From Deltaproteobacteria bacterium (GTDB lineage Bacteria; UBA10199; SBBF01): a DNA stretch of 12,260 bases. Below, in pieces: positions 1 to 7,096 of the stretch. The stretch's first letter is position 1. Every line of letters begins with the position of its first letter. The notes under the pieces were generated by a model that worked only from the letters and a program-made list of their open reading frames with translations, made no database searches and was not told where the DNA came from. The translations under genes and the position numbers were made by a program. The stretch lies in assembly GCA_016207765.1 (NCBI GenBank), contig JACQOY010000042.1, positions 1-12,260 of the forward strand. The letters are read 5' to 3'.

Positions 1-68
1 AATTACTTACATTATATTTGCCTTCTTGCAATTCAAAAGAGGGCGAGCTAACATTGGGCTTAAAAAAC

Positions 69-506
69 ATGGTCTACGTCCTTAATGCCTACCTGAATGC
101 AACGAAGGGAACCGATATATTGAACGCCACGGTGGATGTAAAGCGCGCCCTTCGCGAGTCGCAGGTGGTAAATGGTATGGTGACCGTCTTTTTGCCGGGA
201 GGGACCGCAGGGGTCGTTATTCTGGAAAATGATGCGGCCATCCAGAAAGAATACCGCGAGCTCATTGCCTCGTTTGTTTCCGATCCGAAAGCTCCCAGAC
301 CCGCCCGTCGTTCGGGGAGCGGGCATAACGAGGGGCACTTGCGGGCCGCTTTTCTGTCCCGGTCGGTGGCCATCCCGGTCAAGGATGGCAAGCTTCTTTT
401 GGGGCCCTGGCAGGAGGTCCTCGTTTTCGATTTCGATGATAAAGTCGGTCGACGGGAGGTTTGTATTCATGTAATGGGGGAAGGGGCGGAAAAGGAGAAA
501 AAGTAG
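69..506 (+). CDS. yjbQ: YjbQ / UPF0047 family protein (secondary thiamine-phosphate synthase-like)
   Basis: About 145 residues, the usual size for the YjbQ family (small trimeric cytoplasmic proteins; thiamine-phosphate synthase activity is reported for some members, the physiological role is unsettled). The family signature is visible in the C-terminal half: GHNEGHLRAA, then IPVKDGKLLLGPWQ, then a VFDFD strand and a closing MGEG. The N-terminal motif that reads HTS or HTT in E. coli-type members is here GGTAG after LP, so the family histidine is replaced by glycine; GTWQ has become GPWQ. The start at 69 gives the family's usual short N-terminus. In-frame TTG codons at 54 and 18 are alternatives, and 54 is better spaced (about 10 nt) from AGAGGG; the frame stays open to the window's left edge, so a longer form is not excluded. 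The stop TAG lies inside the palindrome at 503–530. Family assignment is firm, function is not. Confidence 0.8.
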   Translation: MVYVLNAYLNATKGTDILNATVDVKRALRESQVVNGMVTVFLPGGTAGVVILENDAAIQKEYRELIASFVSDPKAPRPARRSGSGHNEGHLRAAFLSRSVAIPVKDGKLLLGPWQEVLVFDFDDKVGRREVCIHVMGEGAEKEKK

Positions 507-530
507 GGGCGCACAGCTGTGCGCCCGTAC
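503..530. repeat. 28-nt palindrome, GTAGGGGCG family, copy 1
   Basis: The sequence from 507 to 526 is a perfect 20-nt palindrome, and flanking GTA/TAC extends it to 28 nt with a single mismatched pair (506/527). The yjbQ stop codon (504–506) lies inside the left arm. It sits between AAGGAG (492–497) and the phoH ATG (537). Ends match the copies at 7979–8006 and 12245–12260, while the core differs. There is no U-run after it, so it does not look like a standard intrinsic terminator. Confidence 0.9.
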
Positions 531-536
531 AACGAT

Positions 537-1541
537 ATGTCAAAGAAGGAAAAATCAGCCGAGCCCGGCAAAGTCATCCAGATGAAGTTCGATGACAACA
601 ATCTGGCGCGGAACCTCTTTGGGCCGCAGGAAGCCCATCTCAAATCAATCAGAAACCGTCTGGGGGTCGATATCCACGTCCGCGGCGGCGAAGTGAGCAT
701 CCAAGGAGAGCGCGACAGGACCCAACTGGTCGAAAAAATCCTCACTCAACTCTACAGCGTGCTCAAAAAGGGACACCCGGTTCTGGGGAGTGATGTAGAG
801 CAGGCGATCCGCATTTTGAGCCATGACAAACAGGCTTCTTTGGACGACATTTTTCTCGATTCCATTTTTATTCCGGCCCGCCGAAAGGTGATTGCCCCCC
901 GTTCCACAGGGCAGAAGCTCTACATCGAAGCGATGCGGAGCCACGACATGATCTTCGGGGTCGGTCCGGCGGGAACCGGGAAAACCTATCTGGCCATGGC
1001 TATGGCGGTCACCTCGCTCATGAAAGGGGAGGTGAAAAGGATCATTCTCACCCGTCCCGCCATCGAAGCCGGTGAGAAACTCGGTTTCCTTCCGGGAGAC
1101 CTTGTCGAAAAGGTAAACCCCTACCTGCGTCCCCTCTATGATGCATTAAACGACATGCTCGAATTCGAAAAAACCCAAAAAATGCTCGAACGGGGGGAAA
1201 TTGAAGTGGCTCCCCTGGCCTTTATGCGGGGGCGAACCTTGAATGACGCCTATGTGATATTGGACGAGGCGCAAAATTGCACCGTCGAACAGATGCGGAT
1301 GTTTCTCACCAGAATCGGTTTCCAGTCAAAAACGGTGATCACAGGCGATGTGACGCAGATCGATCTCCCCCGCGAGAAAAAATCGGGGCTTATTCATGCG
1401 GTGGGTATTCTTCAGGAGATCCCCGGGATCTGCATTCATTATCTGAATGAAAAGGATGTGGTTCGCCATCCGCTGGTTTCTGAAATCATCAAGGCTTACG
1501 AACGAAACGAAGAATCGGACAAACAGAGGGAAAGATCGTGA
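537..1541 (+). CDS. phoH: PhoH-like ATPase (YbeZ type)
   Basis: A 334-residue cytoplasmic P-loop ATPase of the PhoH/YbeZ family, which in bacteria works with YbeY in RNA and ribosome metabolism. Seen directly: Walker A GPAGTGKT at residues 143–150, Walker B VILDEAQ with D243/E244, and a downstream TGDVTQIDLP motif; the N-terminal ~100 residues match the family's KH-like N domain (FDDNNLARNLFGPQ). Length is typical (E. coli YbeZ is similar). The start at 537 gives MSKKEK; a GTG at 519 would lie inside the palindrome and an ATG at 582 is a shorter alternative. No Shine-Dalgarno lies at normal distance: the nearest, AAGGAG at 492–497, is 39 nt away unless the intervening palindrome folds out, leaving 11 nt. 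The stop overlaps the next gene by 4 nt (GTGA). Confidence 0.95.
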   Translation: MSKKEKSAEPGKVIQMKFDDNNLARNLFGPQEAHLKSIRNRLGVDIHVRGGEVSIQGERDRTQLVEKILTQLYSVLKKGHPVLGSDVEQAIRILSHDKQASLDDIFLDSIFIPARRKVIAPRSTGQKLYIEAMRSHDMIFGVGPAGTGKTYLAMAMAVTSLMKGEVKRIILTRPAIEAGEKLGFLPGDLVEKVNPYLRPLYDALNDMLEFEKTQKMLERGEIEVAPLAFMRGRTLNDAYVILDEAQNCTVEQMRMFLTRIGFQSKTVITGDVTQIDLPREKKSGLIHAVGILQEIPGICIHYLNEKDVVRHPLVSEIIKAYERNEESDKQRERS

Positions 1542-3997
1542 AAAAACAGGCAGGCAAATGGTTAAACGGGAAAGAAGGGTTTTTCTCGTTATTGAGAAAA
1601 GAGAGGCGGGACACGCTCATTAATCTGGGGCTGATATTGGTGCTTGGGTCGTCGGTTTCCCTTTTGATGACCCTCTATCTCGACCGCATCCCCCAGCGCC
1701 TGGTGGTGGGTTCCATTGCGGGAAAAGACATCAAGGCCGATCAAAATTACGAAATCGTCGACGAAAAATCGACGCAAAAACTCAAGGAAGAGGCGGTTGC
1801 CGGCATTTTGCCCGTGTATGACTTCGACCCCACCATTGAAACGGAGGTCATTTCAAGAATCCACGGGGCGTTCAACGGGGCAAGAACCTTTCTGCAGGAC
1901 AATCTTCCCCAAGGGGGGAGGGTGTCCCGGTTGTCCGAAGAGCTCGAGTCGACCCTTAAGCGTGAGTTTCAGGAAAGTCTGGCCTTTCTTTTGACTGATG
2001 AACAGTACGATCTTGTCCACCGCAACCGTTTTCATCCAGCCGTTGAAAGGGCGTTGACCTGGTTGATCCACGACGTCATGCAGTATCCGGTGGCCCAGTC
2101 ATTGGCCGATTTTTCCGCATTGGTGGAAAAGGGTTTCAGCCTTCGAAAACTCTCTCCCGACGGAAATTCGACCGAAGAAGTCGTCAATGAGGCTTCGGCG
2201 ATTCAGGGGCTTCAGGAATCGAGAAACAAAATCCTGTCGGTGCCGCTCAAATCGGGGGAGCGCGATTTGAATCTTGAGTTTCTCGACCGGGATACGTTTC
2301 AGGGGATCAAGTCAATCGTTGCCGGTTTGGTCAAGACCAACGTGAATTACAACGGTTCCGAAACCGACTCGCGCAAGCTCAAGGCGCAGGCCAACATCAA
2401 AAATATCATCGTCAAGGTTCAGCGCGGCGAGGCGATCATCCGGGGTGGCGACCGCTTCGAACCATGGCACCTCACCGTGATCGAGGGGATCCGCAAGCAA
2501 CGGATGAAAACAAACCGCCCCTTGAAATTTGCGGGGACTTTCCTGTTTGTCAATCTGGTGTTTTTCATCGTGTATTATTATTCGGCGAAGTACATCCGGA
2601 AATTCCGCCCCAACCGGAAAGACCTTGTTTTTCTGGGGGTCACGCTCATTCTGTGCCTGGTTATTTTGCGCGTGGGGGTTTTTCTGGGGGCCACCGTCCG
2701 CGATGCGCTCCCTTTTTCGGTGGGCCCGTTCACGTTGTATTATGTCATCCCCGTGGCGGCGGGGGCGATGCTGGTGCGATTTATCCTGAATTCCGAAACC
2801 GCCCTGGTTTTTGCGGTTCTCTTGAGCCTTTTCTCCGGCATCTTTGTTGAAAACAGCCTCGAGCTGACCGTTTATTATCTCATCAGCGGGGTTTTTGCCG
2901 CGCATGCCATTGCCCATGTCGACAAACGTTCCACCATTCTCCTGTGTGGGGCCTATACCGGTTTGGTGAACGCGCTGACTGTTTTCAGCCTGAATTTGAT
3001 CTCGGTGATTTCCATTTCGGGGGGAATCGAGCCCTCCCAGATTGCGGTGAATGCCGTTGCCGGTTTTTTCGGCGGCTTGTTTACCGCGATGACGGTTCTT
3101 GTTTTGACGCCGGTGATGGAAGGATTGTTCAACTATACAACCGACATCAAACTCCTGGAACTGGCGAATTTAAGCCATCCTCTGCTCAAAGAGATGATCG
3201 TTCATGCCCCCGGCACCTACCATCACAGTCAGCTGGTCGGCATTCTTGCCGAGGCGGGGGCGCAGGCGATCAACGCCAATCCGCTTTTGGCACGGGTCGG
3301 GAGTTACTATCATGATATCGGCAAGATGAAAAAACCCCAGTATTTCGTCGAAAACCAGAGGGGAGATAATCCGCACGACAAACTGGCCCCTTCGATGAGC
3401 GCCCTTATCGTTGAGGCCCATGTGAAAGACGGACTCGAAATGGCCCGTGAATACAAGCTCCCCAAAAAAATCGCCGACATGATTCCCCAGCATCAGGGGA
3501 CCAAATTAATCGGTTACTTTTACAACAAGGCCAGAAAAACGGCGGATCCGGCCCTTGGAAAAGTGGACGAGCGCGACTATCGCTACGAGGGGCCCAAGCC
3601 GCAGACGCGGGAGGCGGGAATCATTATGCTGGCCGATACGGTGGAAGCGGCGGTCCGCTCGCTCCCCGAAAAAACGCCGCAGAAAATCCAGTCAACCGTC
3701 GAAAAGCTGGTCAACCAGCACTTTGTGGATGAGCAGTTGGACGAATGCGATCTGACCCTTCGCGATTTGCACCGGATTGCCGAGGCGTTTGGAAAGATTT
3801 TGGTTGGAATTTACCATCAAAGAGTGGAATATCCCGAAGGGGCTCTGCTTGCTGAAGGCTCCGCCGGCGCCAATATCCATCCGCTTTGGAAGCGGTCGAA
3901 AGTCAATGACGCTCTACTTGAACAACCGACACCCCCGCAGTCGAATATCGCGCCTCTATTTCGAAAGAAGGGTGAGAAAAATCCTTCGTCATCTTAA
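1538..3997 (+). CDS. pgpH: 7TM-HD family membrane phosphohydrolase (PgpH/YqfF type, putative cyclic-dinucleotide phosphodiesterase)
   Basis: An 819-residue membrane protein with the family's full domain order: cytoplasmic N-tail, one membrane helix (about 27–48), a large extracytoplasmic 7TMR-HDED region (about 50–325), a multi-helix membrane block (about 328–540), and a C-terminal cytoplasmic HD domain. HD-domain residues are intact: H556 in HAPGTYHHS and H592-D593 in YHDIGK. Family members such as Listeria PgpH hydrolyse c-di-AMP; the substrate here is inferred only. The start is GTG at 1538, overlapping the phoH stop, with AGAGGG about 7 nt upstream. The genomic link to phoH and ybeY is common in bacteria. 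After the usual family end (GIYHQRVEYP) there is a ~45-residue low-conservation tail whose last 92 nt overlap ybeY in another frame. Confidence 0.92.
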   Translation: MKKQAGKWLNGKEGFFSLLRKERRDTLINLGLILVLGSSVSLLMTLYLDRIPQRLVVGSIAGKDIKADQNYEIVDEKSTQKLKEEAVAGILPVYDFDPTIETEVISRIHGAFNGARTFLQDNLPQGGRVSRLSEELESTLKREFQESLAFLLTDEQYDLVHRNRFHPAVERALTWLIHDVMQYPVAQSLADFSALVEKGFSLRKLSPDGNSTEEVVNEASAIQGLQESRNKILSVPLKSGERDLNLEFLDRDTFQGIKSIVAGLVKTNVNYNGSETDSRKLKAQANIKNIIVKVQRGEAIIRGGDRFEPWHLTVIEGIRKQRMKTNRPLKFAGTFLFVNLVFFIVYYYSAKYIRKFRPNRKDLVFLGVTLILCLVILRVGVFLGATVRDALPFSVGPFTLYYVIPVAAGAMLVRFILNSETALVFAVLLSLFSGIFVENSLELTVYYLISGVFAAHAIAHVDKRSTILLCGAYTGLVNALTVFSLNLISVISISGGIEPSQIAVNAVAGFFGGLFTAMTVLVLTPVMEGLFNYTTDIKLLELANLSHPLLKEMIVHAPGTYHHSQLVGILAEAGAQAINANPLLARVGSYYHDIGKMKKPQYFVENQRGDNPHDKLAPSMSALIVEAHVKDGLEMAREYKLPKKIADMIPQHQGTKLIGYFYNKARKTADPALGKVDERDYRYEGPKPQTREAGIIMLADTVEAAVRSLPEKTPQKIQSTVEKLVNQHFVDEQLDECDLTLRDLHRIAEAFGKILVGIYHQRVEYPEGALLAEGSAGANIHPLWKRSKVNDALLEQPTPPQSNIAPLFRKKGEKNPSSS

Positions 3998-4385
3998 GAA
4001 ACCCCGCGCCATTTTGGGCATTACTTTTGTGACCGACCGGGAGATCAAAAGATTAAACCGCGTCTATCGCAAAAAAAACCGGACAACCGATGTCTTGAGT
4101 TTTCCTCTAATGGATACTTCCTTTCAACCCTTCCCCCTCTGGGGGGAGGGAGGCCGCCGGAGGAGGACGGGAGAGGGGAAGATCCCGGTTCTGCTGGGCG
4201 ATGTCGTCATCTCGCTGGACACCGCGGCCCGTCAGGCAAAAGAAAAAAAGTGGCCCGTCCGGTCCGAGATTCTTTTTCTGATGATCCACGGGATTCTCCA
4301 TCTTCTGGGTTATGATCATGTCAAGAAGCGGGATTGGGTGAGGATGAAGAAGAGAGAGGAAAAATTGTGGAGGTTGTGCCAATGA
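3906..4385 (+). CDS. ybeY: Endoribonuclease YbeY (rRNA maturation factor) with an 18-residue repeat-derived insertion
   Basis: A 159-residue YbeY, a zinc-dependent protein needed for 16S rRNA 3' processing and 70S quality control. The metal-binding motif HxxxHxxxxxH is intact: HGILHLLGYDH at 128–138 (H128, H132, H138). The upstream family block is clear (LNRVYRKKNRTTDVLSFP, then LLGDVVISLD). Between LSFPL and LLGD there are 27 residues, against about 9–10 in E. coli; residues 75–92, encoded by 4128–4181, are Gly/Arg/Pro-rich and correspond to a GC-rich inverted-repeat element, see that entry. The start at 3906 restores the normal N-terminus (LYLNNRH...), but places the first 92 nt inside the end of the 7TM-HD gene; GGAAGCG at 3888–3894 may serve as Shine-Dalgarno. 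The stop overlaps the lnt start (ATGA). Confidence 0.93.
   Translation: MTLYLNNRHPRSRISRLYFERRVRKILRHLKKPRAILGITFVTDREIKRLNRVYRKKNRTTDVLSFPLMDTSFQPFPLWGEGGRRRRTGEGKIPVLLGDVVISLDTAARQAKEKKWPVRSEILFLMIHGILHLLGYDHVKKRDWVRMKKREEKLWRLCQ
4128..4181. repeat. 54-nt in-frame repeat insertion within ybeY
   Basis: Exactly 18 codons long by my delimitation. The left end CTTCCCCCTCT is complementary to the right end AGAGGGGAAG with one bulged base. Inside, CCCTTCCCCC (4128–4137) and GGGGGGAGGG (4141–4150) form a hairpin around TCT with one mismatch. The strand is purine-rich after 4141, unlike the rest of the gene. Its first 13 nt match an intergenic stretch at 9149–9161 at 12 of 13 positions, suggesting one repeat family. 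Exact borders are inferred. Confidence 0.75.
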
Positions 4386-5938
4386 CCGTTCTGTCCATTC
4401 TCTTAACCGGCCTTTTGGGCATCTTCATCTATCCCACCGTTATTTTCGGGTGGCATGCGCCGGATCTCGGCTGGCTTGCCTGGATTTATCTGATTCCCCT
4501 CTTTATCGCGCTCCACCGGCTATACGGGGCGCGCCGTTTTTTTGCCTCTTTTTTTTCGGCCCTCATCTTTTACCTCGGAAGCCTCTATTGGCTGATCGCC
4601 GCCATGAAAAACTTCGGGGGGCTTTCGCTTTGGGAATCGTGCGGGGTGTTGTTTCTCATCACGCTCATCCTTTCCTTCTATTTCGCCGTCTCCCTCTCCC
4701 TTGCCTGTCGCATCCATGAACGGACGGGCCTTCCCCTGTTTCTCTTAAGCGCCTCGTTTCTCATGGCGGCCGATTTTTTGCGCACCTATTTTCCGGTCGG
4801 CGGTTTTCCGTGGTCTCTGCCGGCCTATTCCCAGGGGGCCTATTTGCCGTATTTCCAATGGGTGGATGTGACGGGGGTTTACGGCCTGAATTTCCTTGTT
4901 TATCTGGTCAATGGCCTTTTGGCCGAGATTGTTTCGGCCGTTTTCCGCCGCACGGAAAAAGATCATCTGATCAATCGCTTTGCGATTCTGATTCTTCTGG
5001 CAATGCTCTCTTTCTTCGGCAGTTACTGGCAGAGCCGGAAAACGGAAGAAGTATCTGATGCGGGGGAGACGGTCCAGGTCGCCCTCATCCAGGGGAACAT
5101 CGATCAGGAGCTGAAGTGGGATCCAAAAAAGGCCCAAAGACATCTCCGCAAGTATCTCGATCTCTCCGATCGCGCCGTTCAAGACGCGGCCGATCTCGTT
5201 ATTTGGCCCGAAACGGCTTTTCCCTATACCGTCGATCTTTCGATTCTTTCCGTAAAACAGATTTTTGACAGGGACAGTTTTCCCGTTCCCATTATTTTCG
5301 GCGCCGTTGGTGAATGGCCCGTCGTCGCCCCCGCGGAACCCATGGTTTATAATTCGGCTTTTTTACTCGGCCAAGACATGGATGTCCGGCAGGTCTATCA
5401 CAAACAGCATCTTGTCCCTTTTGGAGAGTATGTGCCGATGAGGGAATGGCTCACCTTTGCCCGCCGGTTGACGACAGCCGTGGGTGATTTTACGCCGGGA
5501 AACAAATTTACCCTTCTTGAGAACGGTTCCTTAAAGATCGGAACGCTTGTCTGCTACGAGGATATCTTTCCCGACCTGGCTCGCGGTTTTGCAAAGACGG
5601 GGGCCAATCTCCTGGTCAACATCACCAACGATGCCTGGTACGGCGATTCATCGGCGCAATATCAGCATCTGGTTTTTTCCCAGTTTCGGGCGCTTGAAAA
5701 CCGCCGCCCCCTTTTGAGGGCGACCAACACGGGAATAACCGCCGTCATCGATCCCCGGGGGGAGCTGTTGAATTGGCTTCCACCATTCAAGGAAGGCATT
5801 CTTTTGAAAAGGGTTCCCCTTGAGGCGCAAACCACCCTTTATGGAGTTCTTGGAGATTTTGTGGGATGGTTGTCGGTGATTTTTTCGGTTGCAGTTTTCG
5901 GTTTTTCCCTGTTTAAGAGAAAACCATATTTAATTTGA
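4382..5938 (+). CDS. lnt: Apolipoprotein N-acyltransferase
   Basis: A 518-residue inner-membrane enzyme that transfers the third acyl chain from phospholipid to the N-terminal cysteine of lipoproteins, completing their maturation. The layout is canonical: six to seven hydrophobic helices in residues ~4–215, a periplasmic nitrilase domain (about 231–480), and one C-terminal helix (about 490–512). The catalytic triad is present: E277 in IWPETAFP, K341 in YHKQHLVPFGEY, C391 in LVCYED. The chosen ATG at 4382 overlaps the ybeY stop by 4 nt and has GGAGG about 9 nt upstream; an upstream in-frame ATG at 4334 would add a hydrophilic tail without a good ribosome site. Lnt implies a diderm envelope with triacylated lipoproteins. 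Proteobacteria often place lnt near ybeY and phoH as well. Confidence 0.96.
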   Translation: MTVLSILLTGLLGIFIYPTVIFGWHAPDLGWLAWIYLIPLFIALHRLYGARRFFASFFSALIFYLGSLYWLIAAMKNFGGLSLWESCGVLFLITLILSFYFAVSLSLACRIHERTGLPLFLLSASFLMAADFLRTYFPVGGFPWSLPAYSQGAYLPYFQWVDVTGVYGLNFLVYLVNGLLAEIVSAVFRRTEKDHLINRFAILILLAMLSFFGSYWQSRKTEEVSDAGETVQVALIQGNIDQELKWDPKKAQRHLRKYLDLSDRAVQDAADLVIWPETAFPYTVDLSILSVKQIFDRDSFPVPIIFGAVGEWPVVAPAEPMVYNSAFLLGQDMDVRQVYHKQHLVPFGEYVPMREWLTFARRLTTAVGDFTPGNKFTLLENGSLKIGTLVCYEDIFPDLARGFAKTGANLLVNITNDAWYGDSSAQYQHLVFSQFRALENRRPLLRATNTGITAVIDPRGELLNWLPPFKEGILLKRVPLEAQTTLYGVLGDFVGWLSVIFSVAVFGFSLFKRKPYLI

Positions 5939-5940
5939 TC

Positions 5941-7039
5941 ATGTCGAAAGAATTACGCGAAAAACTGAATTCCTTGAAAGAGCAGGTCGATGTGCTCGGG
6001 AGGTCTCTTTGACGTCGAAAAAAAGGAATCCCGCCTGAAAGAATGCGAGGCGCAAACGTTTCAGGATACCTTCTGGAACGATCCCAAAAAAGCCAAAGAA
6101 GTGCTCAAGGAAGTTCATTTGCTGAAGGCGCAGATGGAGGGATGGAGACTTGCCGTCGAGGCGGTATCCGACAGCGAGGTGTTGCTCGACTTGTCCATTG
6201 AGGCGGGGGACGAATCGACCCTGAAGGAAGCCGGGGAACGGCTCCAATCGGCCGAAGGGGCGGTCGCCGCCCTTGAATTTCAGAAGATGCTCTCGGGGCC
6301 CCAGGATGCCGACGGGGCTTTTTTGCAGATCAATGCCGGGGCCGGCGGAACCGAATCGTGCGACTGGGCCGACATTCTGCTCCGGATGTACCTCCGGTTC
6401 TGCGAGCGGAAAGGATACAAGACCCAGATTATCGATTTTACCGAAGGGGATGGGGCGGGCTATCGTTCGGTGACAGTCGCCGTTGAGGGGAGTTACGCTT
6501 ACGGTTATCTGAAGGCGGAAAACGGGGTCCATCGGCTTGTCCGCATTTCCCCCTTCGATGCCAACAAGCGGAGGCATACGTCGTTTGCCTCGGTCTTTGT
6601 CTATCCCGACATCGAAGAGGAAATCGACATTGAGGTGAATGAGGCCGACCTCCGCATTGATACCTATCGCGCCGGCGGGGCGGGGGGGCAAAAGGTCAAC
6701 AAGACCGACTCGGCCGTCCGGATGACGCATATGCCGTCCGGTATTGTGGTCCAGTGCCAAAACGAACGTTCACAACACCAAAACAAGGCGATGGCGATGA
6801 AGATGCTGAAGGCCCGCCTCTTTGAGCGGGAGATGGAAAAAAAGCGGGCCGAGCAGGCCATCGTCGAGGCGAACAAGAAAGATATCGCCTGGGGTTCACA
6901 GATCCGTTCGTATGTGCTTCATCCCTATCAAATGGTGAAAGATCACCGCACGAATCATGAGACCGGAAATTCCCAGGCGGTTTTGGACGGCAATCTGGAT
7001 GAGTTCATCCGGCAGTATTTGTTGACTGTTAAAGGTTAG
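5941..7039 (+). CDS. prfB: Peptide chain release factor 2, with programmed +1 frameshift
   Basis: RF2 recognises UGA/UAA stop codons and triggers peptide release on the ribosome. The gene is read as 5941–6009 joined to 6011–7039, giving 365 residues, the same length as E. coli RF2. The short zero-frame ORF has 23 codons ending at in-frame TGA 6010–6012. After the shift the protein begins with Asp and runs as a complete RF2. Seen directly: the anticodon-like tripeptide SPF at 203–205 (RISPFDANKRRHTSF) and the catalytic GGQ at 248–250 (GAGGQKVNKTDS). The start lies 2 nt after the lnt stop, with only a weak upstream purine stretch, so translational coupling to lnt is likely. Synthesis is autoregulated by the TGA: low RF2 favours the shift. 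Confidence 0.97.
5998..6013 (+). promoter_or_regulatory. RF2 recoding site (internal SD + CTT TGA C)
   Basis: The zero frame reads GGG AGG TCT CTT TGA C. GGGAGG (5998–6003) is a Shine-Dalgarno-like stimulator set 3 nt before the CTT slip codon, the same spacing as in E. coli prfB, and TGA followed by C is the classic poor terminator. The downstream frame begins at GAC 6011. This shows the lineage keeps RF2 autoregulation by frameshifting. Confidence 0.96.
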
Positions 7040-7061
7040 CCCCTAGCCCCCTTCGGGGACA

Positions 7062-7096
7062 AGAGCCTCTAAACTCCTTCGTCGTTAAGAGGCTCT
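7062..7096. terminator. Inverted repeat at convergent gene ends, possible bidirectional terminator
   Basis: AGAGCCTCT (7062–7070) pairs perfectly with AGAGGCTCT (7088–7096); after one mismatch, AAC/GTT adds three more pairs, leaving a 9-nt loop (7075–7083). It lies between the prfB stop and the convergent gene, and its right arm includes the TAA stop and last codons of the minus-strand gene. A smaller hairpin, CCCC-TTC-GGGG, lies at 7048–7058. Neither strand has a clear U-run, so intrinsic termination is plausible but unproven. Confidence 0.5.

Noticed and set aside
507..526. Intrinsic terminator after yjbQ
   Set aside because: Strong stem but no U-run, and the same element occurs at gene starts; better described as a dispersed palindrome.
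2312..2917. 201-codon open frame on the minus strand
   Set aside because: Lies wholly within the 7TM-HD gene, has a low-complexity charged translation without family features, and no start signals; a shadow frame.
5941..6012. prfB as a pseudogene because of the in-frame TGA
   Set aside because: The TGA is the conserved RF2 programmed frameshift site with correctly placed internal Shine-Dalgarno and C after TGA.
5939..6760. 273-codon open frame on the minus strand
   Set aside because: Antisense to prfB, whose motifs and recoding site are unambiguous.
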